Positions 17,839 to 28,754 of a stretch of DNA of 64,000 nt are shown piece by piece. The notes beneath the pieces are model-generated. The model searched no databases. It had not been told where the DNA came from and saw nothing but the letters and a program-made list of their open reading frames with translations. Source of the DNA: Trichormus sp. M33_DOE_039 (GTDB taxonomy: Bacteria; Cyanobacteriota; Cyanobacteriia; Cyanobacteriales; Nostocaceae); assembly GCA_015296085.1 (NCBI GenBank), contig DVDT01000076.1, positions 1 through 64,000 of the forward strand, written 5' to 3'. Both the position numbers and the translations under genes were made by a program. The number at the start of each line of letters is the position of its first letter. Position 1 is the first letter of the stretch.

Positions 17839-18733
17839 AAGCCAGTAAGTTTTTATATAAGCTAATGCGTGGTTAAATTTGCTGTAGTTAATTGTTAACT
17901 GTTGACAGTCAACACTGAGATAGTGCTTTCCTGTCGCCTTGCGTCGGGAGGCAACTATCGCTAGCATAGCACTAGCGACCTGGGAGCTTCACCCATCAAA
18001 GTCAATAGTCAATTCCAAAGTCAAGGTAATGTAATTTCCTGTAGGGTTAATAGTTCGGTATTTCTACAAACCTGCAACACCTTAAATGTTAGGAATTACA
18101 GAATTAATTGCTAAATTCTGCCAAAATGGCAAATATTGAGCCAGGAAATCTTATACATTAGATGTAACGACTCAAACAAGGGTAATTAGCTGGCTGGCTC
18201 AATTTCCAGAGTAAAATCAGTGATTAACCGACTATGAGATATACCCAACTGATGACTTTTGCTGAAGTAATCAGTTACTAAAAATAACATGACAAATTAA
18301 CTATTGCTACTAGTCGTTCTAATTCTCAGGAAATTGTAGCAGGTGAAATTGGAGTGCTGGCTCTCTCTATTTCGCACAATAAATGCTTTCTATCAAGTTT
18401 CCCAATGGTGGAGGAAATGTAGATAAATTTCCTAACTTTAACTGGTTTATGTGGAGTATAAATACTCTATTTATAGTTATATCAGCTAAAGTAAGAATAG
18501 ACTCAGTAATCATTTATTTTTTGTCATGAATTGTAGAACCTGTAGTTCTTACACTTTGTTTCAAAAACTGTAATCCTCGTCCTCCCAGATAGGATTACTT
18601 CTACTTGATAAATTTCTAACTTATACAACAAATTGAACTAAAGCAGGATGTTGACTATCAACACCTCCTGCTTTTTTATTTTTTCAGGTGAAATAAGTTT
18701 AATATAAAACTTATATTTGATTTCTAAATCAAG
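17839..18733. other. Intergenic region between convergent genes
   Basis: About 0.9 kb with no supported gene between the HetP-like gene and devA. TTGCGTCGGGAGGCAAC near 17939 looks like a degraded small repeat. A terminator-like hairpin lies at 18640-18682. Confidence 0.4.
18640..18682 (+). terminator. Hairpin plus T-run, downstream of devA
   Basis: Arms AAGCAGGATGTTGA and TCAACACCTCCTGCTT pair with a small bulge and are followed on the plus strand by TTTTTTATTTTTTC. It would end plus-strand transcripts and may also shield the end of the minus-strand devBCA operon. Confidence 0.6.
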
Positions 18734-19438
18734 TCAAGAAACTTGTTGCGTCAGTCGTCCATCTTCCATATGAATTATTCGGTCTGCAATATCTAAAATT
18801 CTGTTATCATGAGTAACCATTAAAATGGAACAATGTTGCTCATAAGCTAATTGCTGCATCAGGTTGACAACATCTCTTCCGGTTTTACTATCTAAAGCAG
18901 CAGTAGGTTCATCGGCTAAAACTAGCTTGGGACGACTGACTAAAGCACGAGCGATCGCCACGCGTTGTTTTTGTCCACCTGAGAGATCAGATGGATAATA
19001 ATCAACCCTATTACTTAATTTAACAGCAGCAAGCATAGCTTCTGATTGGCTACAAGCCTCTTTTTCAGAAATATCTTTGTGTAATTCCATTGACATTTGC
19101 ACATTCTGCCTAGCTGTTAAGAAATCAAGCAAATTGTGAGCCTGGAAAATATATCCAATATGGCGGCGTATGTGTACTAATTCTTGATTACTAGCACCCT
19201 TAAGTTCCTGCCCTAAAAATTTAAGGCTGCCCTGCTGAACAGAACGTAAACCTCCTATCAACGTCAGCAGAGTCGTTTTACCAGACCCAGATGGCCCAGT
19301 CATAATTACAATTTCTCTAGAGTAAATTGAGAAATTAATATCAAATAATATTTGGCTTTTTAATGTTTTACTACCAAAAAAATGGTTCAGACTACGTATG
19401 TCAACGATACAATTGTCTCTTGTGACGTTATCAAGCAT
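18734..19438 (-). CDS. devA: DevA-type ABC transporter ATPase
   Basis: 234 residues with Walker A GPSGSGKTT, signature LSGGQKQR, Walker B VLADEPTAALD and H-loop VTHD. It is the ATPase of a DevBCA exporter, which with TolC-like HgdD moves heterocyst glycolipids or similar envelope material outwards. It is the last gene of devB-devC-devA, 16 bases after devC. It is about two-thirds identical by eye to the orphan DevA at 290-1042. Anabaena PCC 7120 carries several devBCA paralogs, one beside its hgl genes; the symbol here denotes the family, not the founding alr3712 copy. Confidence 0.9.
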   Translation of the reverse strand: MLDNVTRDNCIVDIRSLNHFFGSKTLKSQILFDINFSIYSREIVIMTGPSGSGKTTLLTLIGGLRSVQQGSLKFLGQELKGASNQELVHIRRHIGYIFQAHNLLDFLTARQNVQMSMELHKDISEKEACSQSEAMLAAVKLSNRVDYYPSDLSGGQKQRVAIARALVSRPKLVLADEPTAALDSKTGRDVVNLMQQLAYEQHCSILMVTHDNRILDIADRIIHMEDGRLTQQVS

Positions 19439-19454
19439 ATTTCATGATTTTTAT

Positions 19455-20627
19455 CTAAAAAATATCTGCGGGATCTACATTACGTAATTTATTAGTAGAC
19501 AAGAAACCTGAAATTAAACACATGAAAATTGTAAAACTGAATATTAAAACAGCCTTATCCAAACTCATAATTACTGGTAATTCAGTTGCATCCTTTGCTA
19601 CGTCATACAAAATAATAGAAATTAAGTAACCAGGAATATAACCTAGAGTTGCTAAGATTAGAGCTTGTTTAAAAACCACATTCAATAAATATTTGTTTTT
19701 GAAACCCATTGCTTTTAAGGTTGCATATTCAGGTAAGTGGTTAGAAATATTGCTATAAAGTATTTGATAAACAACAATTACTCCAACTACAAAACCCATA
19801 ATCACCATAAGATTAAACACAAATCCAATTGGTGTTCTGAGAGTCCAATAACTTTTTTCTAAAGCAATAAATTCTTTGCGGGTGATAACTTTGACATCTT
19901 TAGGTAATGTAGCTGATAACTTCGCCAAAGTTTCTTGAGGATTAGTATTAGGTTTGAGATTAATCAAGCCTACATCTATATTTTGTGCCGAACGATCTTG
20001 AAATATACGAAGGAAAGTTGATGAACTAACAATTAAATTTCCATCAACTCCAAAAGAAGGGCCTAGGCTAAATAAGCCACCAACTTTAACTTTATATCCA
20101 ACTAGTGTATGATAATTAAATATTTCTATACTAACATTATCACCTTGTGAGAATTTTTGAGCAATAGGGCCAAACTCTGGACGAGATGCGTAATCAAAAA
20201 AAACTATATTAGGAAGTTGAAGTAATTTTAGTCCCTTTTGAATTTGTGGTAATTGGAAAATTGATTTAACTGGGTCAAATCCAATGACATATATAGGAAA
20301 TTTCAAACCATTAATCGGATTTTTCAATTTAGCAAATTGCAAATATACAGAGCTAACAGATTCTACATTATTAACAGCTAATGCCTGGTATAAACGCCAG
20401 CGCGGAAAGCTTTGATTAGATGTCAAGGATTTATATTGCGCGCTAATCAAAATTAAATCTGCCTGGAGGTTACTATGTACTTGTGTAGCACTTGCATAGA
20501 GAGCATCTTGGAATCCAATTTGCATAAACATTAAAACTACTACAAAAGCAATTCCAGCTAACGCTACAAGAAAACGAACTTTTTGTCGAGCTAGTTGTAA
20601 CCAAGCTAGAGGAATATTAAGAATCAT
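19455..20627 (-). CDS. devC: DevC-type ABC transporter permease
   Basis: 390 residues of the MacB/DevC permease type. One N-terminal membrane span (LVALAGIAFVVVLMFMQIGF) is followed by a large periplasmic region and three C-terminal spans (FNLMVIMGFVVGVIVVYQIL, ILATLGYIPGYLISIILY, VLIFSFTIFMCLISGFL). It ends with the family-typical RNVDPADIF. It forms the inner-membrane channel partner of DevA and DevB, lies 90 bases after devB, and is translated just ahead of devA. Confidence 0.92.
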   Translation of the reverse strand: MILNIPLAWLQLARQKVRFLVALAGIAFVVVLMFMQIGFQDALYASATQVHSNLQADLILISAQYKSLTSNQSFPRWRLYQALAVNNVESVSSVYLQFAKLKNPINGLKFPIYVIGFDPVKSIFQLPQIQKGLKLLQLPNIVFFDYASRPEFGPIAQKFSQGDNVSIEIFNYHTLVGYKVKVGGLFSLGPSFGVDGNLIVSSSTFLRIFQDRSAQNIDVGLINLKPNTNPQETLAKLSATLPKDVKVITRKEFIALEKSYWTLRTPIGFVFNLMVIMGFVVGVIVVYQILYSNISNHLPEYATLKAMGFKNKYLLNVVFKQALILATLGYIPGYLISIILYDVAKDATELPVIMSLDKAVLIFSFTIFMCLISGFLSTNKLRNVDPADIF

Positions 20628-20717
20628 CTTTACAGCCTAAATGAGTCAAAGTTAGAATGCTTGATAGAATATTGTTATGACTAACTATAGTTAGTAAATC
20701 AATCCTTTTTTGATGCC

Positions 20718-21929
20718 TTATATATTAATGAGTACATCAACTTGTAAACCAGTAAGAGCAGTAACCTTCTGACTATCGGTTGGTCTATCAATGCGGATTT
20801 TGACATCAATAACTTTGTTATCCCTATCTGCTCCAGGATTGTTATTGAAAATATTTTGTTGCCCAACTTGCAAACCAATTTCTGCAACTGTCCCGTATAT
20901 TTCTCCTGCAAAAGCAGAGCCAGTAATAATAGCCGATTGACCTAGGCGTACTTTTTTAATATCAGTTTCATAGACTTCTGCAACCACATACATTTGCTGG
21001 GTGTGGCCTAATTCAGCTATTCCCGTACTCCCAATAATTTCTCCTGGTTTAGTATGAATTTCCAAAACTCGTCCATTGATAGGCGATCGCACAATGCTTA
21101 ATTCCAGATCCGCTTGAGCTTGCTTGACAGAGGCCTTTGCAGTGTCAATATTAGTTTGCGCTGCTTGCACATCAGTAGGGCGGATTTCAGCAATACTATT
21201 GAGTCTGGCGTAAGCCTCGGATAATTGCTTTTGGGTAGTTTCTACAGTTCGATTAAAAGAAGCCATAGCCTCATTGAGCTGCTGTTGAACTGTATCAACT
21301 CGCAAACGTTTAGTATCAAAGTCTGATGCTGAGATTGCACCTTCTTTATATAACTGCTGATACCGTTGATTTTCACTTTTTGCATTACGCAACTCTGCTT
21401 GTAGGCGAGCAATTGTTGCTTGCTGTACAGATACTTCTCCTCGCAACTCTGCTTGTAGACGAGCGATCGTTGCTTGTTGTGCAAAGATATCTCCGGCTTT
21501 TGCCCCTGCTTGGACTTGATCGAGACTAGCTTGAGCTACTAGAACTTGTTTTTGGGCTTTTTCTAAAGCTGTAAAACGGAGATTGTAACTGTCAAGAATT
21601 GCAACCACTTGCCCCTGTTGCACTTGGTCTCCTTTTTTGACCAAGAGTTTTGCTACTCGCAAACCTACACCTCCTTGAGAGTCTGCTGTTGATAGCCGAA
21701 TAACTTCTCCTTGAGGTTCTAAACGTCCTAACGCAGCAACAGCAGTTACAGCAGGAGAAGTTTTTGGAGCTTCTTGTTGAGCATCTCGCAGCTGTAATTT
21801 AGATAACAATTGAAATCGTAAAATGCTGTCGAGAGAAACGACACCAGGAACTATAGCCATAAAAATTACTAAAATTACTGTCCACCAACCAAAAGGTTTG
21901 ATGAATGTTTGTCTTTGTTTTTGTACCAT
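20718..21929 (-). CDS. devB: DevB-type periplasmic adaptor (membrane fusion protein)
   Basis: 403 residues with an N-terminal membrane anchor (WWTVILVIFMAIVPGVVSL), lipoyl-like halves (ALGRLEPQGEVIRLS and SPINGRVLEIHTKPGE), a long coiled-coil hairpin (about 130-270) and a beta-barrel region. DevB links the DevCA pump to the outer membrane channel. Start ATG at 21929 gives a normal family N-terminus; an earlier in-frame start at 22001 adds 24 residues without resemblance. The coiled coil contains an 18-codon tandem duplication (QQATIARLQAELR appears twice). First gene of the operon, divergent from the lipid cluster. Confidence 0.9.
   Translation of the reverse strand: MVQKQRQTFIKPFGWWTVILVIFMAIVPGVVSLDSILRFQLLSKLQLRDAQQEAPKTSPAVTAVAALGRLEPQGEVIRLSTADSQGGVGLRVAKLLVKKGDQVQQGQVVAILDSYNLRFTALEKAQKQVLVAQASLDQVQAGAKAGDIFAQQATIARLQAELRGEVSVQQATIARLQAELRNAKSENQRYQQLYKEGAISASDFDTKRLRVDTVQQQLNEAMASFNRTVETTQKQLSEAYARLNSIAEIRPTDVQAAQTNIDTAKASVKQAQADLELSIVRSPINGRVLEIHTKPGEIIGSTGIAELGHTQQMYVVAEVYETDIKKVRLGQSAIITGSAFAGEIYGTVAEIGLQVGQQNIFNNNPGADRDNKVIDVKIRIDRPTDSQKVTALTGLQVDVLINI
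21389..21496 (-). repeat. 54-base tandem duplication inside devB
   Basis: Two copies of a 54-base unit (starting with GCAACTCTGCTTGTAG on the plus strand at 21389 and 21443) encode QQATIARLQAELR twice in the coiled coil, so the duplication is in frame and would lengthen the helical hairpin by 18 residues. Confidence 0.75.
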
Positions 21930-23179
21930 AATTGTGGTTTTTAGTTGAATGATGGATACTGAGGTGTTTAATTTGTAAACAGGAATAATCTCAACTACCA
22001 ATCTTCATCATTTGAGAGGATTGAATTAATAACTGCAAAGTCAATCATCTTCTGCTTATTTTATTTTTATATTTACGTAGTTTCGCAATCTAACGGTATG
22101 CAGTTCAATTATTCAAAGCATACGATAAATGTTTTAATAAGCAATTACAACTCATATGCAACAGATTGAAAGTAATTTATACATAGCTAACTAATCGAAA
22201 CTGTTCTACATAGTTACAAAACATTAAAATCATTGTGATACGAGCGTCACCAAGAGGAAGTACCTATATTTTAAAAACATTCATTCCTATTGTATTTTAT
22301 TTAACTTATAACTAGTATCTCTTGATAATTTTCATTCTTAGGGTAGAGATACTTATGCCTAATATAACTTTGATATTTTTCTAAAATTAATGTGTTGCAC
22401 AATATATACAAGCTTTCTTAAATAATCAACCCTAGGTTAGATGTATAACTGGGTTTATGCAATCTAATTTGGAAACCTAGTCCGATTTCATCGACAATTA
22501 ATCTTAAAATTAAACCTAAAAAATCTGCTGAAATCGAGATTACTGTAAATGGTTTTGCTCATTACCTATGAGATACTGATCCGTATCAAGTAATGATCAA
22601 TCAGGAAAATGCCAACCATAATCTAGAGCCAAATGCTGTAGATTGTAATTTATGTACCAAACTCAAACATTCAATGACTGACCAAAAACGTAAGTGTCCG
22701 AATCAGTATCTGAATGAGATTAAACTCAGTTTTTGTGATAATACTAGTGCTATATAAAAGAGGAAATATCTTTTAATAAAATATTTCTGGCTACTTTACA
22801 GTGGTAATAAAATCAGTCGAAATACATGGATTCTGCTAATAAATATATTCTGCTTCATATAAGTTGCATATGAATTGCGATTAGAAATGAATTAATTTAA
22901 AATACTGACAATTCTCAAGGATACAGGATATTAAAGAACAAGATAAATAAGCAGTAAAAACTAACCTAGTTAGAAGTTTTTATCACCTTGGATTGCAATA
23001 TTTATCTTTTCCTAATAAGTCTTGTATAAGTAATAATTTGTTACTCTAACTGCGGAACATGGAGTTCTTTTTCAGTGTTATGACAGGTATTTATAGAGCT
23101 TTCTATACTAGTAAGGCATGCTGGATTCCATAGGTAAATTATTTCAAATTTAAGGATTTCCCGCTACTTGAAAACCGCT
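21930..23179. other. Divergent control region between devB and the lipid cluster
   Basis: About 1.25 kb, AT-rich, without a supported gene. Both operons must start from here. No exact GTA-N8-TAC NtcA site was found by eye. The length is large for two promoters alone and leaves room for regulatory or small RNA elements. Confidence 0.45.
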
Positions 23180-26100
23180 ATGTTATTTGAACATAGCAGT
23201 ATTCTCTCTAATATTGAATGCTTATTATCCCTATGCACAGAGAAAATTTATTTCTCAAGAAATCTAACATTAACGAATACTAAAGATGAAATCATGGCTG
23301 CTTCTAGAATCGAAGCTAGCTTGGCACAGTTGCAAGATGAAGTGAGCAACTGTGAAAAGGCTCTGCTGAAACTAATAAACGTGAGAAAAACTATGATTGA
23401 CAACACATCACTCAATAAGAAAACAAATATACAAACCCTAAAGCCTAATATGACTTTCCAGCATCCACAAACCAATATTGCTATTATTGGGATGGCATCT
23501 ATATTCCCTCAATCTAAAAATTTGCAGGAATATTGGGAACAAATAATTCACAAAGTAGATTGTATTACTGATGTTCCTCCTTCACGTTGGAGTATAGATG
23601 ATTATTATGATCCCGACCCCAAAAAACCAGATAAAACCTACAGCAAGCGGGGTGGATTTATTCCAGATATTGATTTTAATCCTATGGAATTTGGATTGCC
23701 ACCCAACATTCTAGAAGTTACTGATATTTCACAGTTGTTAGGTTTGGTAGTTGCTAAAGCCGCAATGGAAGATGCCGGCTATGGTGAATCCCGTCAGTTT
23801 AATAGTGATATCTATGATGAACTGCGTCAACGCACAGGAGTAGTATTAGGCGTAGCTATAGGTAGGCAGCTGGCGATTCCCCTCAGTAGCAGATTACAGT
23901 ACCCCATTTGGGAAAAAGTTCTCAAAAGTAGTGGCTTATCGGATGAACATATCCAAACAATCATCGAGAAAATCAAAGCTGCATATGTGCAGTGGGATGA
24001 GAATGCTTTCCCCGGAATGTTAGCCAATGTGATTGCTGGACGAATTGCCAACCGTCTTGATTTGGGGGGCATGAACTGTGTAGTTGATGCTGCCTGTGCT
24101 AGTTCTTTGGGTGCGCTGAAAATAGCAATTAGTGAGCTAGTTGAAGGTCGAGCCGACATGATGATTACAGGCGGCGTTGACACAGATAACTCTATTATGG
24201 CGTATATGTGTTTCAGCAAGACTCCTGCTGTTTCCGCCGGACAAAATGTTAAACCTTTCGATGCTGAATCCGATGGCATGATGTTAGGTGAAGGTGTCGG
24301 GATGTTAGTGCTGAAGCGTTTGGAAGATGCTAAACGAGATAACGATCGCATTTATGCAGTCATCAAAGGTATCGGCAGTTCTAGTGATGGTCGCTATAAA
24401 AGCATCTATGCACCTCGCTCCGAAGGCCAAATCACAGCGTTACGTCGAGCTTATGAAGATGCAGGATTTTCACCTACCAGTGTTGGTTTAATGGAAGCAC
24501 ACGGTACAGGGACAATGGTAGGAGATCCCACCGAATTTACTTCCATTAAAGAGTTTTTTGGCGAAAATAACCCTAAAAAGCAATATATTGCCCTTGGCAG
24601 TGTTAAATCACAGATTGGTCATACAAAAGCGGCTGCGGGTGCGGCAAGTCTAATCAAAACAGCTTTGGCTTTGCACCATAAAGTCTTGCCACCAACAATT
24701 AACATCACCAAACCGCATCCTAAGCTTGATATTGATAATTCTGCATTTTATTTAAATACAGAAACTAGACCTTGGATTAGCACCGATCACCAGCCAAGAC
24801 GGGCTGGAGTCAGTTCTTTTGGCTTTGGTGGCACAAATTATCATGTTGTCTTAGAAGAATATAAACAGGAACACAACCTGCCCTATCGTTTACACAAAAC
24901 AGCCCAACCGATACTGATATTTGCATCCACAACTGAGCAGTTGTTGGTACGCTGTCAAGAAATCAGCCAGCAATTGCAATCTGATGTCGCAGAGCGGCAT
25001 TATATAGAACTAATTTCCGCATCTCAATCTGGAGAAATTCCTGCTGCTAATGCCAGAGTTGGGTTTGTTGCCGATTCCATCACCCAGGCTGGTGAATTAT
25101 TACAACTAGCTATTGAATTACTGAAGAATAAACCACAAGCAGAATCTTGGGAGCATCCCCAAGGAATTTACTACCGCAAAACAGGCGTACCTATTAAGAA
25201 AGTAGTCGCTCTATTCTCAGGACAAGGCTCACAATACTTAGAAATGGGTCGAGAACTGGTAATTAACTTCCCTTGTTTGCGCCAGACCTATGCTCAGATG
25301 GATAGTCTGTTGTCTCAAGACGGTTTACAACCCCTTTCAGAAGTTGTGTTTCCGCCTCCTGTATTTGATGCTGCTCAAAAAGCTGCCCAATTAGAAAAAT
25401 TACAGCTAACGGAATATGCACAGCCAGCAATTGGGGCTTTTAGTGCTGGTTTGTACAAGATATTACAACAAGCAGGATTAAAGCCTGATTTTGTGGCCGG
25501 ACATAGCTTTGGAGAACTCACAGCCCTTTGGGCAGCAGGGGTTTTGAGCGAAAGAGATTACTGTTTCCTGGTCAAAGCTAGGGGTCAAGCTATGGCTGCA
25601 CCTAAAGATCCGCAATTTGATGCTGGAGCTATGCTAGCGGTGAAAGGGGATGTGAATCAGATTAGAGAACTAATCAAAAATGATTCTCAAGTCAGCATTG
25701 CTAACTTGAATTCTCATCATCAGGTGGTGTTAGCAGGTAAAAAAGCTGAAATTGCCAAAGTAGAAGAGGTTCTCAAAGCAAAAGGTTTCTCTACCGTCTT
25801 GCTTGGTGTTTCCGCAGCTTTTCATACTTCCTTGGTAGCTCATGCACAGAAACCTTTTGCTGAAGCGATTGAGACAGTTACCTTCAAGCAACCGCAAGTC
25901 CCAGTTTATAGTAATCTTACAGCCAAACCTTACCCAACCGAACCACAAGCTATTCAAAACATTCTCAAAGAACACCTGATGAGTCAGGTGCTGTTTCAGC
26001 AGGAGATTGAAAATATTTATGCTGAAGGTGGTGATTGCTTTATTGAATTTGGGCCGCGCAAAGTTCTCACCAATCTAGTTAAAGAGATTCTGAGCGATCG

Positions 26101-28726
26101 CCCCCATATAGCTGTAGCCCTAAATGCCAATCCTGCTAAAGATAGCGATCGCACTCTGCAAGAAGCTGTTGTACAGTTGCGCGTTGCTGGGTTAGCTTTG
26201 CAAAACATAGATGCTTATCAACTAGAACACAAAATTCCAGAAGTTAGTACCAACAAAGTCCTGAAGATTCGCTTAAATTGTACTAACTATGTTTCGGAAA
26301 AAACGAAACAAGCCTTTGAAAAAGCTCTACAAAGTGAGAAGCCAATGACATCGGCTCTGAGTAATGGGAATCAACTCGAAAAAGTTACCCAATCTCAGCC
26401 AGAAATATCAAACCTCCTGACCTCCAAGCCTGCAAATCCTCAATATCAAAGTACATTCAACGATTCTATTCCCCATAACTCTGACTCAGAAAACAGGACA
26501 GCCGTCAATCATGGAGTGACGATGACATCAGTTCAAAATGGGCAAGCGGACAAATCGCTAATCCAGCCTCTGCCAGCTAGTTCAGAACTATCTATGAATT
26601 ATCAAAAAATTATAGATAGCTTAGAGTACGCACTCATAGAATTTAATCGCCATCAACGCAGCGTCTTACAGGTGCATGAGCAATCTTTAAAATATCAGAC
26701 AGAATATACCAAAACCTTCTTCCAACTAATGCAGCAACAGCAATCGCTGTGGGAAAATACTAGATTCACTGAGCAACAAGCACAAACACAACAACTTGTA
26801 ATCTCCAGTTCAGAACGCAGCATCATGCGGTTCCACACCCATCAAGCTGAAAGCCTCCGCATCCATGAACAATATCTGAACTATCAGCAGGAATACACTA
26901 ATCAATTTTTACGGTTGCTCCAGCAACAATATAATGTACCCATTTCTCACAATGACACTCAACATCGTCCCATACCACTGGTTAATGATCAAGAAAATTA
27001 TGTTGCACCATTATCGTTAAATGATCATCCAGTTCTGGTGACAAACGCCTCGATTTCTGTACCAAGTAACGGTGTTTTCAGCAAATCTGAGCCGATATCA
27101 ACTAATGGTAACGGTAATGGTAATGGTCATAGTAACGGTAACGGTCATAGCATCAGTAATGGGGCAAACTATCAAACAAAATCAGTGGTAGATGTGATTG
27201 CAACGCAGGAACATCATCTTGCCACCGCGACAGTAGCATCTCCATTACCAGTATTTATTGATACGGCAACCCTAAGCCAAACTCTGCTCAACGTCGTTAG
27301 TGATAAAACTGGCTACCCAATTGAGATGCTAGAACTATCGATGGATATTGAGGCAGATTTGGGGATTGATTCTATCAAACGTGTGGAAATTCTCGGAGGA
27401 TTGCTCGAACTTTACCCTGATTTACCTAAACCCAATCCCGAAGAACTAGGACAGCTACGTACTTTGGGCCAAATAGTTGAGTATATGGGGTCTTTAGTAT
27501 CGGGAATAGTAACGAAGCAAGTAGATGCGGAAGTCACATCTGATTCTGATTTATCTTCCATCCTGCCAGAAGTTAACGTTACTTCCCTGACATCCTCCAC
27601 ACTTCTCACCCTGCACGAAATAGAAGCTACATCTCCTCCACTCTCCATCGACTTAGCTAATCTGAGTCCCACGCTACTCAACATAGTGAGCGATAAGACA
27701 GGCTACCCAACTGAGATGTTAGATATGTCGATGGATATCGAGGCAGATTTGGGGATTGATTCCATCAAACGTGTAGAAATCTTGGGAGCATTGCTAGAAG
27801 CATATCCTGAACTGCCCAAACCCAATCCAGAAGAACTAGGTCAATTGCGAACTTTAGGAGAGATTGTTGCATATATAGAACAGCAGGTTGGAGAGGCTGA
27901 AAAAAAAATGCTGTTGATAGAGACGCAACACAAGACCTCTTGGCAAAATCAGCCATCTGAAATGCCGGAACTTGGGGAAATCTCTGTCCCATCCCCCACT
28001 TCTAATTTTCAACTACCAATTTTTCGCAATCCTGTTAAACTCAAGTTTCTTCCTGAACCCGATGTTTTAGAGTTTACCTTACCTGCGCAACATATTGCTG
28101 TGTTAACTGATGATGGTTCACCGAAAACAACCAAACTAGCCGAAGCTCTTAGTCAGCGTGGTTGGAAGACCGTTGTCTTGACTTTCCCGCCCACCCTGAT
28201 TTCTCAAAAATCTGCTTTACCTGAAGGTATAAATCGGGTAGTGCTGACAGATGTGAGCGAGCAGCATCTGCAACAACAGTTAGCAGCGATCGCCACTGAA
28301 TATGGCCAGATTGGTGCTTTTATCTATCTAAATCCTGCCAACCACGCAGATATAGGTAATGTCAATTATTTGGAATCAGAAAAAGCCCTCTTACGCCACG
28401 TCTTCCTGATTGCTAAACATCTCAAAGAGCCATTGAATCAAGCAGCACTCTTAGGACGCAGTTGTTTTCTCACTGTTGCTCACCTGGATGGGGAGTTGGG
28501 ACTAGGGCAGAAAACTAACTTTGGTGCGATCGGTGGTGGGTTGTTCGGACTGACTAAAACTTTGAACCAGGAATGGGAATCTGTATTTTGTCGAGCTATA
28601 GACCTTAGCCCAGATTTAGATGACCAGACATCGGTGGAGTCTATCCTGACAGAACTTTATGACCCCAATAGATTGGTTGTGGAAGTGGGCTATAGCTCAC
28701 AGGGACGAGTAACTTTAGTTTGTTAA
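23180..28726 (+). CDS. PfaA/HglE-like synthase: KS-AT-ACP-ACP-KR(N half)
   Basis: 1848 residues; iterative type I synthase of the PUFA-synthase/heterocyst-glycolipid group. The ketosynthase (about 100-560) has all three motifs: DAACASSL (active Cys near 306), EAHGTGT and GHTKAAAG. The acyltransferase (about 660-960) has GQGSQ and GHSFGE (Ser near 775) with AAFHTS, which suggests malonyl specificity. A Gln-rich helical linker and an NGNGNG hinge precede two nearly identical ACPs, each with LGIDSIKRVEIL (Ser near 1397 and 1528). The last 230 residues match only the structural half of a ketoreductase and stop at RVTLVC. The catalytic half is in the next gene. Starts at 23180 or 23294 are both possible. 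Confidence 0.9.
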   Translation: MLFEHSSILSNIECLLSLCTEKIYFSRNLTLTNTKDEIMAASRIEASLAQLQDEVSNCEKALLKLINVRKTMIDNTSLNKKTNIQTLKPNMTFQHPQTNIAIIGMASIFPQSKNLQEYWEQIIHKVDCITDVPPSRWSIDDYYDPDPKKPDKTYSKRGGFIPDIDFNPMEFGLPPNILEVTDISQLLGLVVAKAAMEDAGYGESRQFNSDIYDELRQRTGVVLGVAIGRQLAIPLSSRLQYPIWEKVLKSSGLSDEHIQTIIEKIKAAYVQWDENAFPGMLANVIAGRIANRLDLGGMNCVVDAACASSLGALKIAISELVEGRADMMITGGVDTDNSIMAYMCFSKTPAVSAGQNVKPFDAESDGMMLGEGVGMLVLKRLEDAKRDNDRIYAVIKGIGSSSDGRYKSIYAPRSEGQITALRRAYEDAGFSPTSVGLMEAHGTGTMVGDPTEFTSIKEFFGENNPKKQYIALGSVKSQIGHTKAAAGAASLIKTALALHHKVLPPTINITKPHPKLDIDNSAFYLNTETRPWISTDHQPRRAGVSSFGFGGTNYHVVLEEYKQEHNLPYRLHKTAQPILIFASTTEQLLVRCQEISQQLQSDVAERHYIELISASQSGEIPAANARVGFVADSITQAGELLQLAIELLKNKPQAESWEHPQGIYYRKTGVPIKKVVALFSGQGSQYLEMGRELVINFPCLRQTYAQMDSLLSQDGLQPLSEVVFPPPVFDAAQKAAQLEKLQLTEYAQPAIGAFSAGLYKILQQAGLKPDFVAGHSFGELTALWAAGVLSERDYCFLVKARGQAMAAPKDPQFDAGAMLAVKGDVNQIRELIKNDSQVSIANLNSHHQVVLAGKKAEIAKVEEVLKAKGFSTVLLGVSAAFHTSLVAHAQKPFAEAIETVTFKQPQVPVYSNLTAKPYPTEPQAIQNILKEHLMSQVLFQQEIENIYAEGGDCFIEFGPRKVLTNLVKEILSDRPHIAVALNANPAKDSDRTLQEAVVQLRVAGLALQNIDAYQLEHKIPEVSTNKVLKIRLNCTNYVSEKTKQAFEKALQSEKPMTSALSNGNQLEKVTQSQPEISNLLTSKPANPQYQSTFNDSIPHNSDSENRTAVNHGVTMTSVQNGQADKSLIQPLPASSELSMNYQKIIDSLEYALIEFNRHQRSVLQVHEQSLKYQTEYTKTFFQLMQQQQSLWENTRFTEQQAQTQQLVISSSERSIMRFHTHQAESLRIHEQYLNYQQEYTNQFLRLLQQQYNVPISHNDTQHRPIPLVNDQENYVAPLSLNDHPVLVTNASISVPSNGVFSKSEPISTNGNGNGNGHSNGNGHSISNGANYQTKSVVDVIATQEHHLATATVASPLPVFIDTATLSQTLLNVVSDKTGYPIEMLELSMDIEADLGIDSIKRVEILGGLLELYPDLPKPNPEELGQLRTLGQIVEYMGSLVSGIVTKQVDAEVTSDSDLSSILPEVNVTSLTSSTLLTLHEIEATSPPLSIDLANLSPTLLNIVSDKTGYPTEMLDMSMDIEADLGIDSIKRVEILGALLEAYPELPKPNPEELGQLRTLGEIVAYIEQQVGEAEKKMLLIETQHKTSWQNQPSEMPELGEISVPSPTSNFQLPIFRNPVKLKFLPEPDVLEFTLPAQHIAVLTDDGSPKTTKLAEALSQRGWKTVVLTFPPTLISQKSALPEGINRVVLTDVSEQHLQQQLAAIATEYGQIGAFIYLNPANHADIGNVNYLESEKALLRHVFLIAKHLKEPLNQAALLGRSCFLTVAHLDGELGLGQKTNFGAIGGGLFGLTKTLNQEWESVFCRAIDLSPDLDDQTSVESILTELYDPNRLVVEVGYSSQGRVTLVC

Positions 28727-28754
28727 ACATAGACCTTGGCTAAGAAGGTGAACC

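Noticed and set aside
23827-24351. 174-codon frame antisense to the ketosynthase
   Set aside because: Lies wholly inside a strongly recognised KS domain on the other strand; a reading-frame shadow.
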